This document shows positions 54,812 to 63,995 of a stretch of 64,000 nucleotides of DNA, piece by piece. The DNA is from Devosia subaequoris (lineage in GTDB: Bacteria; Pseudomonadota; Alphaproteobacteria; Rhizobiales; Devosiaceae). The notes under the pieces are model-generated. The model searched no databases. It saw only the letters and a program-made list of their open reading frames with translations, and was not told where the DNA came from. Within the stretch, counting starts at the first letter, position 1. Each line of letters opens with the position of its first letter. Both the position numbers and the translations under genes were made by a program. The DNA lies in contig NZ_JACIEW010000005.1 in the NCBI RefSeq assembly GCF_014197055.1, positions 124,001 to 188,000 on the forward strand, written 5' to 3'.

Positions 54812-55483
54812 CTAAAACTTGTAGTTGATGCCGGCGCGCACCAGCGAAAAGCGCTGGGTGATGTCCCGATTGCCGGTGGGGAGGCCCGCATAGGACTGCT
54901 CACCAAGGTCGACATAAAGATATTCCGCCTTGAGCGAAATATTGGCGGTGGCCTGAGCTTCAAGGCCGAGACCTGCGGTCCAGCCGAAATGGTTGGCTGT
55001 TTGCGAGGTCACGACGCCAGTGCTTTCCTGGGCGACGCCGCGTCCGAAGGCGAGACCGCCCGTTGCATAGGGCATGACCTGACCCACGGGGACGCCTGCG
55101 CGGCCGCGCACGGTGCCGAAGACATCGGTCTTGGCCTCGAAAGAGCCGCCGGCGATGGGTTCATTGTAGCCGATGCTGGCCCATTGCAGGTCGGCTTCGC
55201 CACCGACCACGAAGCCGCCCAGGTCCATATTGTAGCCGGCCTGGCCACCCAGGCTCCAGCCGGCGCTATTGTTGTTGGCCTGGCCGCCAGCCAACGCTGG
55301 GCTGTTGGTGGTCGTGCCCCACGCGTGGCCGCCACTTACGCCAGCGTAAAAGCCGGTCCATTGGGTGGCGCTGGCTGATCCGTAGATGGGCGAGGTGGCA
55401 TTGCTGTTCCAGTTGAGGTCGGCCGCCTGCACCGCAGTCGAGGCCACCATGAGAGTAAGAAGGGCAATGGCTGAATGTCGCAT
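54812..55483 (-). CDS. Outer-membrane beta-barrel porin (Omp31/Omp25-like)
   Basis: The 223-aa precursor has a signal peptide (about 1-21, VQA/AD) and Gly/aromatic-rich beta strands (WTGFYAGVSGGHAWG, VMPYATGGLAFGRG, SLKAEYLYVDLG), ending in YKF. This pattern fits the Omp25/Omp31 family of small porin-like proteins of Hyphomicrobiales. GAGG upstream supports the ATG at 55483. It is followed by the L,D-transpeptidase gene in the same direction after 163 bases. Confidence 0.92.
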   Translation of the reverse strand: MRHSAIALLTLMVASTAVQAADLNWNSNATSPIYGSASATQWTGFYAGVSGGHAWGTTTNSPALAGGQANNNSAGWSLGGQAGYNMDLGGFVVGGEADLQWASIGYNEPIAGGSFEAKTDVFGTVRGRAGVPVGQVMPYATGGLAFGRGVAQESTGVVTSQTANHFGWTAGLGLEAQATANISLKAEYLYVDLGEQSYAGLPTGNRDITQRFSLVRAGINYKF

Positions 55484-55590
55484 GAGGGCCTCACTGGTTA
55501 GGAGATTGGCGACATTTCGCGCCAATTTCTTAACGGCCAGGTAAGCGATAGGGTTAACGCGGCGGCTTTCCCACCAATTTGCGTAGGATG

Positions 55591-57075
55591 TCAGGCCGCG
55601 TCGTTGATCAGCCCTTCAGCCATGCCGTATTCGTGCAGCTTGCGATAAAGGGTCGAGCGACCGATGCCGAGCGCCCGGGCCACACGCGACATCCGCCCAC
55701 CGTGATGCTGGACGGCAAAGGCGATGGCCTCGCGCTCGATGTCCGAAAGCGGTTGCAGGTCACCGCTGTCCGAGAGAAACCGATCGCGTACGGCCGGGGA
55801 AACTTGTTCCATGGGCGGACGGGCAATCGCGGCGTCGATATGAACCGGTTCGGTGAGCTCGATAACTTTCTCCACGGCGCGCATGGCTTCCTCACGCCCA
55901 GCCGCCTGGGCCAACACCTGAGGAAAATCCTGGGTTTCGAGAAAGGCGCTGTCGCTTAGCACAATGGCGCGATAGATGGCGTTCTCGAGCTGGCGCACAT
56001 TGCCCGGCCAGTCATATTTGCTCAGCAATTCGGTGACTGCAGGGGAGACCCCGAGCACACGCTTGCCAGCCTCGGCCGAGAAGCGGGCGATAAAGTGATT
56101 GATCAGCGCCGGCATGTCTTCAAGCCGCTCGCGCAGGGGCGGCACATAGATGGGGAAGACATTGAGCCTGTAGTAGAGGTCCTCGCGGAATTCGCCGGAT
56201 TTGGCCAGGTTGAGCAGGCGTCTGTTGGTGGCTGAAATCAACCTAACATTGACTTTTTCGGGCTTGCTGGCGCCGACCGGCTCGATTTCGCCTTCCTGCA
56301 GCGCCCGGAGCAGTTTGACCTGGGTATCGAGCGGCAGCTCACCTACCTCATCAAGGAACAGCGTACCGCCATGGGCCTCGGTGAATTTGCCGGGCTGGTC
56401 GGCATGGGCGCCGGTGAAGGCTCCCTTTTTGTGGCCGAACAGGGTCGATTCAACCAGATTGGGCGGAATGGCCCCGCAATTGACGGTGACGAAAGGTTTT
56501 CCGACCCGGTCCCCCGTGCCCTGGATGATGCGGGCCACCAACTCCTTGCCGACCCCGCTCTCGCCTTCGATCAGCACCGGGATATTGCTCTTGGCGGCCT
56601 TGGCGCACAGCGTGATAACGCGGGCCATGGTGGGCGCAGCGGCAATCATGTCCTTCTGGCTGAACGTACCGGTCTTGCGCGCATGTTCGGCGCGAATAGC
56701 GGCTTCGAGCGCATCGAGCTTCATAGCGTTGCGCAGCGAGATGACCAGCCGCTCGGGCGCCACCGGTTTGACGAAGTAGTCCGCCGCCCCCTGACGCATG
56801 GCCGAAATCACGGTTTCAAGGGAGGCATTGGCGGTCTGAATGATGACCGGCGTCGTGAGCCCCTCCTTGCGCATGGCCTCCATCACGCCCATGCCATCGA
56901 GATCGGGCATGACGAGATCAAGGATCATGGCTCCAAGCTGGGGATCCTCGCGCAGAATGGAGAGCGCCTGTTCGCCGCCGGTTGCGGTGATCGGCTTGAA
57001 GCCGGCGCGGTTGGCAACTTCCGAGGTCAATCGCAATTGCACCGGATCATCGTCCACCACCAGAACACGCGTCAT
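55591..57075 (-). CDS. Sigma-54-dependent response regulator (NtrC family)
   Basis: The 494-aa activator has a receiver domain (acid pocket Asp8-Asp10, phosphoacceptor Asp53 in ILDLVMPD), a AAA+ domain with Walker A GESGVGKE (171-178), the sigma-54-contact motif GAFTGA (218-223) and Walker B LFLDEVGEL, and a C-terminal Fis-type helix-turn-helix (GRMSRVARALGIGRSTLYRKL). A kinase partner is not in the window. Its targets are unknown. Confidence 0.94.
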   Translation of the reverse strand: MTRVLVVDDDPVQLRLTSEVANRAGFKPITATGGEQALSILREDPQLGAMILDLVMPDLDGMGVMEAMRKEGLTTPVIIQTANASLETVISAMRQGAADYFVKPVAPERLVISLRNAMKLDALEAAIRAEHARKTGTFSQKDMIAAAPTMARVITLCAKAAKSNIPVLIEGESGVGKELVARIIQGTGDRVGKPFVTVNCGAIPPNLVESTLFGHKKGAFTGAHADQPGKFTEAHGGTLFLDEVGELPLDTQVKLLRALQEGEIEPVGASKPEKVNVRLISATNRRLLNLAKSGEFREDLYYRLNVFPIYVPPLRERLEDMPALINHFIARFSAEAGKRVLGVSPAVTELLSKYDWPGNVRQLENAIYRAIVLSDSAFLETQDFPQVLAQAAGREEAMRAVEKVIELTEPVHIDAAIARPPMEQVSPAVRDRFLSDSGDLQPLSDIEREAIAFAVQHHGGRMSRVARALGIGRSTLYRKLHEYGMAEGLINDAA

Positions 57076-57197
57076 ATTTACCCCAGATCAGAAGTCCTGA
57101 CGGCACGAATCGAGTTGTGCCGTTTTGGGAATGACGATGCCCGCTGCTTCTTAAGAGGATGTTAATCCTAACGATTTGTGCCTGAGCAACGGGCAAT

Positions 57198-57230
57198 GAA
57201 AAGGGGCCGCGGCGTAAAGCCGTGACCCTC
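57198..57230 (-). terminator. Terminator after the YdcH-like gene (minus strand)
   Basis: On the minus strand, GGG-TCACGGC pairs with GCCGCGG-CCC around TTTAC and is followed by CTTTTC. It lies 30 bases after the stop of the short DUF465 gene. Confidence 0.7.
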
Positions 57231-57259
57231 CAGAGCTTATGAAAGTTTTTTGTGCTGTC

Positions 57260-57436
57260 CTATTGCCGCGTGGCGCTCTGGAGCTTGTGGAGTTCGTCCT
57301 TCACTTCGAGTTTTTTTCGCTTGAGTGTAGCGACCGTGAGGTCGTCGGCAAGCCGGTTCTGGGTTTCGGTCTGGATCTTGCGATCCAGTTCCTGGTGGCG
57401 GCGTTCAAGCGCTGCGATGTGGCCTTCAGTCGTCAT
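57260..57436 (-). CDS. YdcH/DUF465 family small protein
   Basis: The 58-aa protein is a single helical hairpin: GHIAALERRHQELDRKIQTE, a short link, then VATLKRKKLEVKDELHKL. This is the DUF465 pattern. GAAAGGAG precedes the ATG at 57436; an in-frame start two codons upstream is less likely. It is divergent from a second DUF465 gene across 153 bases. Confidence 0.85.
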   Translation of the reverse strand: MTTEGHIAALERRHQELDRKIQTETQNRLADDLTVATLKRKKLEVKDELHKLQSATRQ

Positions 57437-57589
57437 AAACAACTCCTTTCAGCGTGTTGGACAGGGGTATCGTCACAAATAATTCATGCTTTGTCGACGC
57501 CGTTCGGGACGGTCTCGAAATTGGGATGCAAAACTTGTCGTGATCGGTTAACCAAGGCTGAGAAAAGCGTCTGAAATGTTTGGTACACC

Positions 57590-57805
57590 ATGCTGTCGCT
57601 GACCCAGGAACAGGAAACCCAATTGGGGATCGAACTGGCCACAAAACGCCAGGAACACGCCGATCTCGATGCAGCGATCCACACTTTGGTACAGTCGAAA
57701 ATGGCGGATCGGATGCTGTTGCAGCGGCTTAAGAAGCGTAAGCTTTCGCTCAAGGATCGGATCGTTCAACTCGAAAATATCCTGTTGCCCGATATCATCG
57801 CCTGA
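57590..57805 (+). CDS. YdcH/DUF465 family small protein
   Basis: The 71-aa protein has the same two-helix layout (LGIELATKRQEHADLDAAIH, then LQRLKKRKLSLKDRIVQLE). It is related to but distinct from the minus-strand neighbour. It starts 74 bases before purE and may share a transcript with it. No function is known. Confidence 0.85.
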   Translation: MLSLTQEQETQLGIELATKRQEHADLDAAIHTLVQSKMADRMLLQRLKKRKLSLKDRIVQLENILLPDIIA

Positions 57806-57879
57806 ATAGCCGGACGCCTTGAGTTGTGGCAGAAATTGGGCTAATTGCGCGCTTTGCGGAGCGGCACGGGGGAATCGCC

Positions 57880-58371
57880 ATGCTCAAGCCACCGGTTGCC
57901 ATCGTCATGGGCAGCCAATCGGACTGGCCCACCATGCGGTTGGCCGCCGAAACCCTCGAAAATCTCGAAGTGGAATATGAGGCGCGGATCGTCTCGGCGC
58001 ATCGCACGCCCGAACGCATGGTGGATTTTGCCACCAATGCTCGGGATGAGGGGGTCAAGGTCATCATCGCAGGCGCCGGGGGCGCAGCCCATCTGCCGGG
58101 CATGATCGCGGCGATGACCAGTTTGCCGGTGTTCGGCGTCCCGGTTCGGTCCAAGGCCTTGTCGGGCATGGATAGTCTTTATTCCATCGTGCAGATGCCT
58201 GGTGGGGTGCCGGTGGGCACGCTGGCCATCGGTGAGCCGGGTGCCATCAATGCGGCGCTATTGGCAGCAGCCGTTCTGGCCCTGAGCGATGAGGACCTGG
58301 CTGACCGGCTCGATGCCCATCGGGCGCGCCAGACTCAGGCCGTGCCGCAGTTTCCGTCCGATCTCGAGTAG
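57880..58371 (+). CDS. purE: N5-carboxyaminoimidazole ribonucleotide mutase PurE
   Basis: The 163-aa enzyme of purine synthesis converts N5-CAIR to CAIR. It shows GSQSDW, the SAHRTP segment with the catalytic histidine, [11 protein letters not shown] and [17 protein letters not shown] precedes the ATG at 57880; an in-frame extension is not needed. purK follows after 4 bases, so the two form a purEK operon. Confidence 0.96.
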   Translation: MLKPPVAIVMGSQSDWPTMRLAAETLENLEVEYEARIVSAHRTPERMVDFATNARDEGVKVIIAGAGGAAHLPGMIAAMTSLPVFGVPVRSKALSGMDSLYSIVQMPGGVPVGTLAIGEPGAINAALLAAAVLALSDEDLADRLDAHRARQTQAVPQFPSDLE

Positions 58372-58375
58372 TACC

Positions 58376-59461
58376 TTGACTGACAATCCGACCATTCTGG
58401 CTCCTGGCTCCACCATTGGCATTCTGGGCGGCGGGCAACTCGGACGCATGTTGGCCCTGTCCGCAGCCCGGCTCGGACTCAAGAGCCATATCTACTGCCC
58501 CGATACGCAGAGCCCGGCCTTTGACGTCACGCCGTTCAAGACCGTGGCCGGTTATGACGATGTCGAAGCGCTCAAGGCCTTCGCGGCCCAGGTCGACGTC
58601 GTGACCTATGAGTTCGAGAATGTGCCGGCGGCCACTGCCGAAGTTCTGGCAGGGCTGAAGCCGCTGCGGCCCGGCGCAAATGCGCTGGCCATTTCGCAGG
58701 ACCGGCTGGCCGAAAAGAGCTTTCTTTCGTCCAAGAATATTCCGGTTGCGCCCTATCGCGCAGTGCATGGCCTTGATGACCTGAAAGCGGCCATTGGCGA
58801 GTTGGGTCTGCCGGCTGTGCTCAAGTCCACGCGGTTGGGCTATGACGGCAAGGGCCAGCGCGTTTTGCGCGCCCCCGAGGATGCCGAGGCAGCCTTTGCA
58901 GAACTCAAGCCCCATCCTTTGGTGCTGGAAGGCTTTGTTCCTTTCGAGAAAGAAATCTCCGTGGTGGTGGCGCGCGGGCTGGATGGCACAGTGAGGGCCT
59001 TCGATGCCGCCGAGAACGTGCATCGGGATCACATTCTTTTCACATCGACCGTGCCGGGCGACATTGCGCCGGGCGTTGCCAAACATGCGGCGATGCTGGC
59101 CAAAGTCATTGTCGTGGCGCTCGACTATGTGGGCGTACTGGGCGTTGAGTTTTTTGTCGTGGGTGGCGAACGTCCGTCCCTGCTCGTTAACGAAATCGCG
59201 CCGCGGGTGCACAATTCTGGCCACTGGACCGAGGCGGTGTGCCTCACTGACCAGTTCGAGCAGCATATCCGCGCCATTGCCGGCTGGCCGCTGGGTGATC
59301 CACAGCGCATGGCCGACGTGGTGATGCAGAACCTGATCGGCGATGAAGTCGATCAGGTGCCCAACGGGATCGATGGCGATACCCAGCCGCATCTCTACGG
59401 CAAGGCCGAATCCCGGCCCGGCCGCAAGATGGGGCATATCAACAAGATCGTGCGCGGCTAG
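58376..59461 (+). CDS. purK: N5-carboxyaminoimidazole ribonucleotide synthase PurK
   Basis: The 361-aa ATP-grasp enzyme carboxylates AIR with bicarbonate to give N5-CAIR. It shows GILGGGQLGRMLA, VVTYEFENVP, LKSTRLGYDGKGQ, NEIAPRVHNSGHWT and the closing GRKMGHI. The start appears to be TTG at 58376 (MTDNPT), as no ATG precedes the conserved segment in this frame. It forms an operon with purE. Confidence 0.95.
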   Translation: MTDNPTILAPGSTIGILGGGQLGRMLALSAARLGLKSHIYCPDTQSPAFDVTPFKTVAGYDDVEALKAFAAQVDVVTYEFENVPAATAEVLAGLKPLRPGANALAISQDRLAEKSFLSSKNIPVAPYRAVHGLDDLKAAIGELGLPAVLKSTRLGYDGKGQRVLRAPEDAEAAFAELKPHPLVLEGFVPFEKEISVVVARGLDGTVRAFDAAENVHRDHILFTSTVPGDIAPGVAKHAAMLAKVIVVALDYVGVLGVEFFVVGGERPSLLVNEIAPRVHNSGHWTEAVCLTDQFEQHIRAIAGWPLGDPQRMADVVMQNLIGDEVDQVPNGIDGDTQPHLYGKAESRPGRKMGHINKIVRG

Positions 59462-59465
59462 GGTC

Positions 59466-60158
59466 TTATCGCTTCAGCCAGTTGTTCATGGCTTCCGCCA
59501 CCGCTGCGGGATTCTCCAGTGTCGGGACATGGCCGGCATCGGGAAAGATGACCAGTTCCGCCTCGGGGATGAGCTCAGCCATTTCCTCGGAGAGCCGCAG
59601 GGGGATGAGTTTATCCTCAGCGCCCACGCCAACCAGCGTGGGGACGGCAATGCCCGGGAGAAAAGGCCGTGAGTCGATGCGCCCCATGATGGCCGTCTGC
59701 TGGCGCATATAGGTGTCGGTTCCAACGCGCATGGCCATGTCGTGGACCTGATCGGCCACGGGACCATCAAGATGTGCCGGCGCCAGCAGGCCGGGCAGGG
59801 CCATGCGGGACACCAGGGTCGACTTGCCCTGTCGCACCAGTTCCATCTCCGCCAGGCGTGCCTGTTTGCGTTCCTCGCTGTCAGGGCGGGCATTGGTGTC
59901 GAGCAGTGCCAGGTGGGTCACGCGTTCCGGCGCCTGGCGCATGATTTCGAGCACGACATAGCCCCCCATCGACAGGCCAGCCAGAGCGAAACGTGGCGGC
60001 GCGGCGGCGAGGATGCGGCCCGCCATGCCGGCAATGGAGTCATCGAGTGACACATCGGCAATGACAGGCGCGATGCTGCCACCAAGGCGCGGGATGATCG
60101 GCTGGTAGAGAAAGCCGTCGCATCTCAATCCGGGGACCATGACGAGGGGATAAAACAT
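59466..60158 (-). CDS. Alpha/beta-fold hydrolase
   Basis: The 230-aa hydrolase has a nucleophile elbow GLSMGG, an acidic residue in VGAEDKLI and the histidine in DAGHVPTLENP. It has the classic small esterase or haloperoxidase-like layout with no signal peptide; the substrate is unknown. GGAGG precedes the ATG at 60158. It converges with purK with 4 bases between the stop codons. Confidence 0.88.
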   Translation of the reverse strand: MFYPLVMVPGLRCDGFLYQPIIPRLGGSIAPVIADVSLDDSIAGMAGRILAAAPPRFALAGLSMGGYVVLEIMRQAPERVTHLALLDTNARPDSEERKQARLAEMELVRQGKSTLVSRMALPGLLAPAHLDGPVADQVHDMAMRVGTDTYMRQQTAIMGRIDSRPFLPGIAVPTLVGVGAEDKLIPLRLSEEMAELIPEAELVIFPDAGHVPTLENPAAVAEAMNNWLKR

Positions 60159-60374
60159 GTTTGGCCTCCAGCACATTGATGGCTCAGGGTTAGTCTGTGG
60201 CAAGAGAACCTACAAGGTGCCCGCATTTTTCCGTGTGTCGAGTGTGGACAGCTTGTCAATGTTGAGCTATAGAGCCCGCCACGGTGACCGGCTGGGCTGG
60301 TCGGCGGGGTGGTTTGTATGGCCATGCCGTTATTATCATAACAGTTTGCATAGCTTTGAAAGGGCGGTTGACCT

Positions 60375-60611
60375 TTGCAAGTAGTCGTTCGCGATAACAA
60401 TGTTGACCAGGCGCTGCGCGCACTGAAGAAGAAGCTGCAGCGTGAAGGTGTCTTCCGCGAGATGAAGCTGCGCAACTATTATGAGAAGCCTTCCGAGAAG
60501 AAGGCTCGCCAGAAGGCCGAGGCTGTGCGCCGTGCGCGCAAGCTGGCCCGCAAGCGTGCGCAGCGTGAAGGCGGCATCGTGGCCCCCGGCCGCGCCGCTG
60601 GCCGCAACTAA
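60375..60611 (+). CDS. rpsU: 30S ribosomal protein bS21
   Basis: The 78-aa basic protein ([24 protein letters not shown], then [22 protein letters not shown]) is bS21, a small-subunit protein. The first codon appears to be TTG at 60375, since homologues start MQV at this point and no ATG is nearby. AAAGGG lies about 15 bases before. A strong terminator (60638-60667) closes the gene. Confidence 0.95.
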   Translation: MQVVVRDNNVDQALRALKKKLQREGVFREMKLRNYYEKPSEKKARQKAEAVRRARKLARKRAQREGGIVAPGRAAGRN

Positions 60612-60637
60612 GCGTTCCAGAGCATTATCGAATTTAA

Positions 60638-60667
60638 ACGTCGTCCCGGTTCGGGGCGGCGTTTTTT
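60638..60667 (+). terminator. rpsU terminator
   Basis: ACGTCGTCCCG and CGGGGCGGCGT pair with three G-U contacts around a short loop and are followed by six T residues (60662-60667). It also lies at the end of the convergent MFS gene. Confidence 0.88.
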
Positions 60668-61871
60668 ATTGCCCGGGATAGAGGCGGCGGTGCAGCGTGG
60701 CGGTGGCTATGGTCAGCACCGCCAGCAATGGCAGAACGACTGTCAGCGCCGCCCGGGCATCGGCAAACAGCGTGATGGCCAATAGCGAAGCGACAAAGCC
60801 CCCGCCCATCTGGAAGAAGCCGGCCATGGCGCTGGCCGCACCGGCTATGTGGCCATAGCGTGCCATGGCTGCGACCGTGGCGCTTGGACCGATGGCCGGC
60901 AGAGCCAGCATCCAAAAGCTCACTGGCGCCATGACGGCCAGGACCGACTCGGGAAAGAGCCGCGGGGCCACCGCAAAGCCGAGCCCGCCAAGGCCGAGCA
61001 GAACGAGCCCGACAATGATCAATTGCGGTCCGTCCAGCCGATGTGACAGACGGCCGGCGACCAGATTGCCGACAATGAAGGAGCCGGTCTGGATCAGCAA
61101 GGCCATGGCGAACTGGAAAGGCGTGAGACCGATATCCCCTATGAGGACGAAGGGCAGCAGCGCGGCAAATCCATAAAAGCCGCCAAAGGCCAAGGCCAGC
61201 ATCAGGGCAGGCAACAGAAAATCGGGCGCCCGCAACAGGTCTGCATAATTGCGGAGGATCTGACGAGGGGCGAGCGGCGCGCGCGCCGCTTCTGGCAAGG
61301 TCTCGCGGGCGCCAAAAGCCAAAAGCGTGATGATTGCGACGCCAAACGCGGCCATGATGGCAAACATCAAGTGCCAGCTCCCTGCCAGCATGATGAGGCT
61401 TCCCAGGGTGGGGGCGAGGGCAGGCGTTACCGTGAGAATGAGATTGACCAGGGTGAGGATGCGTACCGCCTCCATACCCGTGAACTGGTCGCGCACCATA
61501 GCGCGCGAGATGGCGCCGCCCGCGGACACGCCAAAGCCCTGCATAACCCTGCCCAGCAGCAGCATTTCCAGGGTCGGTGCCAGGACGCAGACCAGCGAGC
61601 CGAGCACATAAATGGCGAAAAATGCCGCCCCGACCCACAGGCGGCCGAACCGGTCGGAAAGCGGACCGCATAGCAATTGTGAGATGGCGAAGGCTGCGAA
61701 ATAGACCGTCATGGTCAACTTGCCGCCGGCGTCGGTGGCGCCCAGATCCGCCACGATCGAGGGCAGAGCAGGACCATAGAGGGTCAGGCTGAGCGGGCCG
61801 GTTGTCACCATCAGGCCGCCGATAATGGCGGTCCGATTGGGAGACATGCCCAGTGGGCGCGGCGGTTTCAC
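60666..61871 (-). CDS. MFS transporter, Bcr/CflA drug-resistance type
   Basis: The 401-aa membrane protein has 12 predicted helices. The motif A-like loop is GPLSDRFGR between helices 2 and 3, and the GRVMQGFGVSAGGAISRAMVRD segment is typical of Bcr/CflA multidrug exporters. It probably extrudes drugs or sugars by proton antiport. The start is GTG at 61871, which overlaps the upstream hydrolase stop; an ATG at 61847 is also possible. Confidence 0.92.
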   Translation of the reverse strand: MKPPRPLGMSPNRTAIIGGLMVTTGPLSLTLYGPALPSIVADLGATDAGGKLTMTVYFAAFAISQLLCGPLSDRFGRLWVGAAFFAIYVLGSLVCVLAPTLEMLLLGRVMQGFGVSAGGAISRAMVRDQFTGMEAVRILTLVNLILTVTPALAPTLGSLIMLAGSWHLMFAIMAAFGVAIITLLAFGARETLPEAARAPLAPRQILRNYADLLRAPDFLLPALMLALAFGGFYGFAALLPFVLIGDIGLTPFQFAMALLIQTGSFIVGNLVAGRLSHRLDGPQLIIVGLVLLGLGGLGFAVAPRLFPESVLAVMAPVSFWMLALPAIGPSATVAAMARYGHIAGAASAMAGFFQMGGGFVASLLAITLFADARAALTVVLPLLAVLTIATATLHRRLYPGQ

Positions 61872-62680
61872 CGGTTCAACGAGCGGTCAAAGAAGGGTTT
61901 GGCGCGATCCCAGATGCCGGCATCCCAGAGGTCGGAATGATCGGCGCCATCGACAATCCAGAGTTCATCCGGGTTGGGTGCGCGGGCATAGAGGCGTTCC
62001 CCATTGGTGACGTCGATGGTGCGGTCTGCGGTGCCATGAGCCACCAGAACCGGTTCGCTGACGTCCTCGATCCAGAGATCGTTGCGGAACTGGTCCTGCA
62101 TGACCAGCGCGACCGGCAAGATGGGGTAGCGCTCGGCCGCGACATTGACGGCTGAGAGGAAGGGCGTCTCCAGCAACAGCGCGGTTGCCTCGCGTTGGCT
62201 GGCGACATAGCTGGCGGGTCCTGAACCCAGCGAGCGACCCCAGATCAGGATAGGGGCGTCGGTCTCAGCGTCCAGCCAGTCATAGGCGGCCAGCGCGTCG
62301 GACAGGATATTGGCTTCGGAGATTTCGCCAGGTGAGGCGGGAAAGCCGCGGTAGTCGAAGGCGAGAAAGCCGTAGCCATCGGCGACAAAGCGCTCATAGC
62401 GCTCGCTTTCTTCGGTAAAGCTCTTGGAATTTCCCTTGTAGTAGACAATGACCGGCATGCCGGGGCGCGGCGGCGCATACCAGCCATTGACCGCTCCGCC
62501 GTCAGTGGCGATGAGCACCTCGCTTGCAGCGGTCAGCGTTGTGTCGCTGAGAGCGAAGACCTCGCCCTGGGCGCTGTATTGCAGGGCGCGCTGATTGAAA
62601 TACATGTAGCCGACCACACCGGCATAACCCGCCACGATGAGGACGAGCAGGGCGAGCAGCAGGCGGCGGAAAAGTTTCAA
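61868..62680 (-). CDS. Membrane-anchored alpha/beta hydrolase (BEM46/YfhR-like)
   Basis: The protein of about 270 aa has an N-terminal membrane anchor (about 5-27) and an alpha/beta-hydrolase domain with nucleophile elbow GRSLGSG, acid in HGTADRTI and histidine in DGADHSDLWD. Similar proteins are BEM46/YfhR-like serine hydrolases of unknown substrate. TTG at 62680 (MKLFRR) gives the cleanest anchor; GTG at 62710 would add ten residues. It is translationally coupled to the MFS gene. Confidence 0.82.
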   Translation of the reverse strand: MKLFRRLLLALLVLIVAGYAGVVGYMYFNQRALQYSAQGEVFALSDTTLTAASEVLIATDGGAVNGWYAPPRPGMPVIVYYKGNSKSFTEESERYERFVADGYGFLAFDYRGFPASPGEISEANILSDALAAYDWLDAETDAPILIWGRSLGSGPASYVASQREATALLLETPFLSAVNVAAERYPILPVALVMQDQFRNDLWIEDVSEPVLVAHGTADRTIDVTNGERLYARAPNPDELWIVDGADHSDLWDAGIWDRAKPFFDRSLNR

Positions 62681-62736
62681 GTGTCCAGTCCCGAATAAGG
62701 CGATTTGCACCCACTATAGCAGGCGGTAAAGGCTTG

Positions 62737-63375
62737 TCAGAGTTCTGCAATGATCTTGTTGAGCGCCTGAGCGAAAACCTCGTCCGGTTGCGCGCCCGAG
62801 AGGGCGTATTTTTGGCCGAAGACGAAAAAGGGCACACCACGGATGCCCTGTTCGGCGGCACTGGCGGCCAGCTGAGCGGTCACCTCAAGTTCGTGTTCAT
62901 CGTTGAAGGCGTCGAGCGCGTCGCCACGGTCCCAGCCATGCTCGACCGCAATGTCGGAAAGGACATTGTCGTCATTGATGGACTTGTACGCCAGAAAATG
63001 GGCGTCTGTGATGGCCTTGGCGAGCTCGTGCTGATTGCCATTGGGTTTGGAAAGGCGGATGAGCGTGTGCGCCTTGGTTGTGCTGTAGCGGCGATCCTGC
63101 TTGCTCAGATCCAGCGAAATGCCAAGCTTGGCCGCTTCGCCTTCAACACGGGCGTACATTTCCTCTGGTTCGCGGCCGTATTTTTCGCGGAGCATTTCGT
63201 GGACATTGACGCCCTCGGGCGGGGTGTTGGGACCGAGAAAGTAGGGATGGTGCTCAAGTTCGAAGTCGACATCGTCGGGAAGCCGGGAAATCGCCTGATC
63301 CAGCCGTGCCGAGCCCACCAGGCACCAAGGACAGACCACATCGGTGAACACGTCGATCTTAAGCAACTTGGTCAT
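62737..63375 (-). CDS. DsbA family oxidoreductase (FrnE-like)
   Basis: The 212-aa thioredoxin-fold protein has CPWC (Cys15-Cys18), a helical insertion, and the FrnE-type C-terminal segment GIRGVPFFVF containing the cis-Pro loop. No signal peptide is present, so it is cytoplasmic, unlike periplasmic DsbA. FrnE relatives are linked to oxidative-stress tolerance and polyketide chemistry. GGAGG precedes the ATG at 63375. Confidence 0.93.
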   Translation of the reverse strand: MTKLLKIDVFTDVVCPWCLVGSARLDQAISRLPDDVDFELEHHPYFLGPNTPPEGVNVHEMLREKYGREPEEMYARVEGEAAKLGISLDLSKQDRRYSTTKAHTLIRLSKPNGNQHELAKAITDAHFLAYKSINDDNVLSDIAVEHGWDRGDALDAFNDEHELEVTAQLAASAAEQGIRGVPFFVFGQKYALSGAQPDEVFAQALNKIIAEL

Positions 63376-63455
63376 GGGCAGCCTCCGCACAAAAAAACTG
63401 CCGCCCAGATGGCGGTCCGGGCGGCGGCTGGCAAGAGGGAACTTTGAGGTAACTG

Positions 63456-63995
63456 CTAGGCAGCAGGCTGGGTGTGGCCCGACTGCATGAGAGCAAAGGG
63501 CGGGCTATAGGCAGCAGCGATGGTCAAACCCAGAGCCGCGCCGGTGCCGGTAACGGCAAGCATCGGCGCCATCAGCCAACCAGCCAGCGGCGCGGCAGAG
63601 CCAACGCGCTGAATAGCTGCCAGGGTACTCAGAAACATAGCCGTGCAGACCAGGCCCAGTTGCAGGGAATCGAGCAGCGGTGTGAAGAAAGGCAGCAGAC
63701 TGTAGAGAATGGTCAGGCCGATCAGCCAATGACGCGCGGTTCCGCGGACCACCTGCTCTGTAAGCGCCCAGAAGGCGGCCCCCAACAGGGCAAGCTGGGC
63801 CAGATGCAGGGCCGCGCCGCCCCAATGAGGCAGGCCAAAGGGAGAAAAAAAGATCGGGAAGATGCCGAAGGCACCAGCGGCAAGATGGATCAAGCCAAAG
63901 GCACCAAGGGGCAGGCTCACGCAGACAACCAGCCGCGCCGCAGATTGCGACGGGGTCAAGGTATCGAGGTGGCCGTGAGCGGCCTGATCGAGCAT
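63456..63995 (-). CDS. Polytopic membrane protein, unknown (possibly TspO-like)
   Basis: The 179-aa protein has about five hydrophobic helices (around 20-45, 60-80, 90-110, 115-130, 140-165). A segment near the end, LAGWLMAPMLAVTGTGAALG, followed by a Pro-Pro turn, loosely recalls the last helix pair of TspO/MBR proteins. Key TspO tryptophans are missing, so I do not assign it. It is preceded within the window by no gene on the same strand and starts 5 bases from the window end. Confidence 0.55.
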   Translation of the reverse strand: MLDQAAHGHLDTLTPSQSAARLVVCVSLPLGAFGLIHLAAGAFGIFPIFFSPFGLPHWGGAALHLAQLALLGAAFWALTEQVVRGTARHWLIGLTILYSLLPFFTPLLDSLQLGLVCTAMFLSTLAAIQRVGSAAPLAGWLMAPMLAVTGTGAALGLTIAAAYSPPFALMQSGHTQPAA

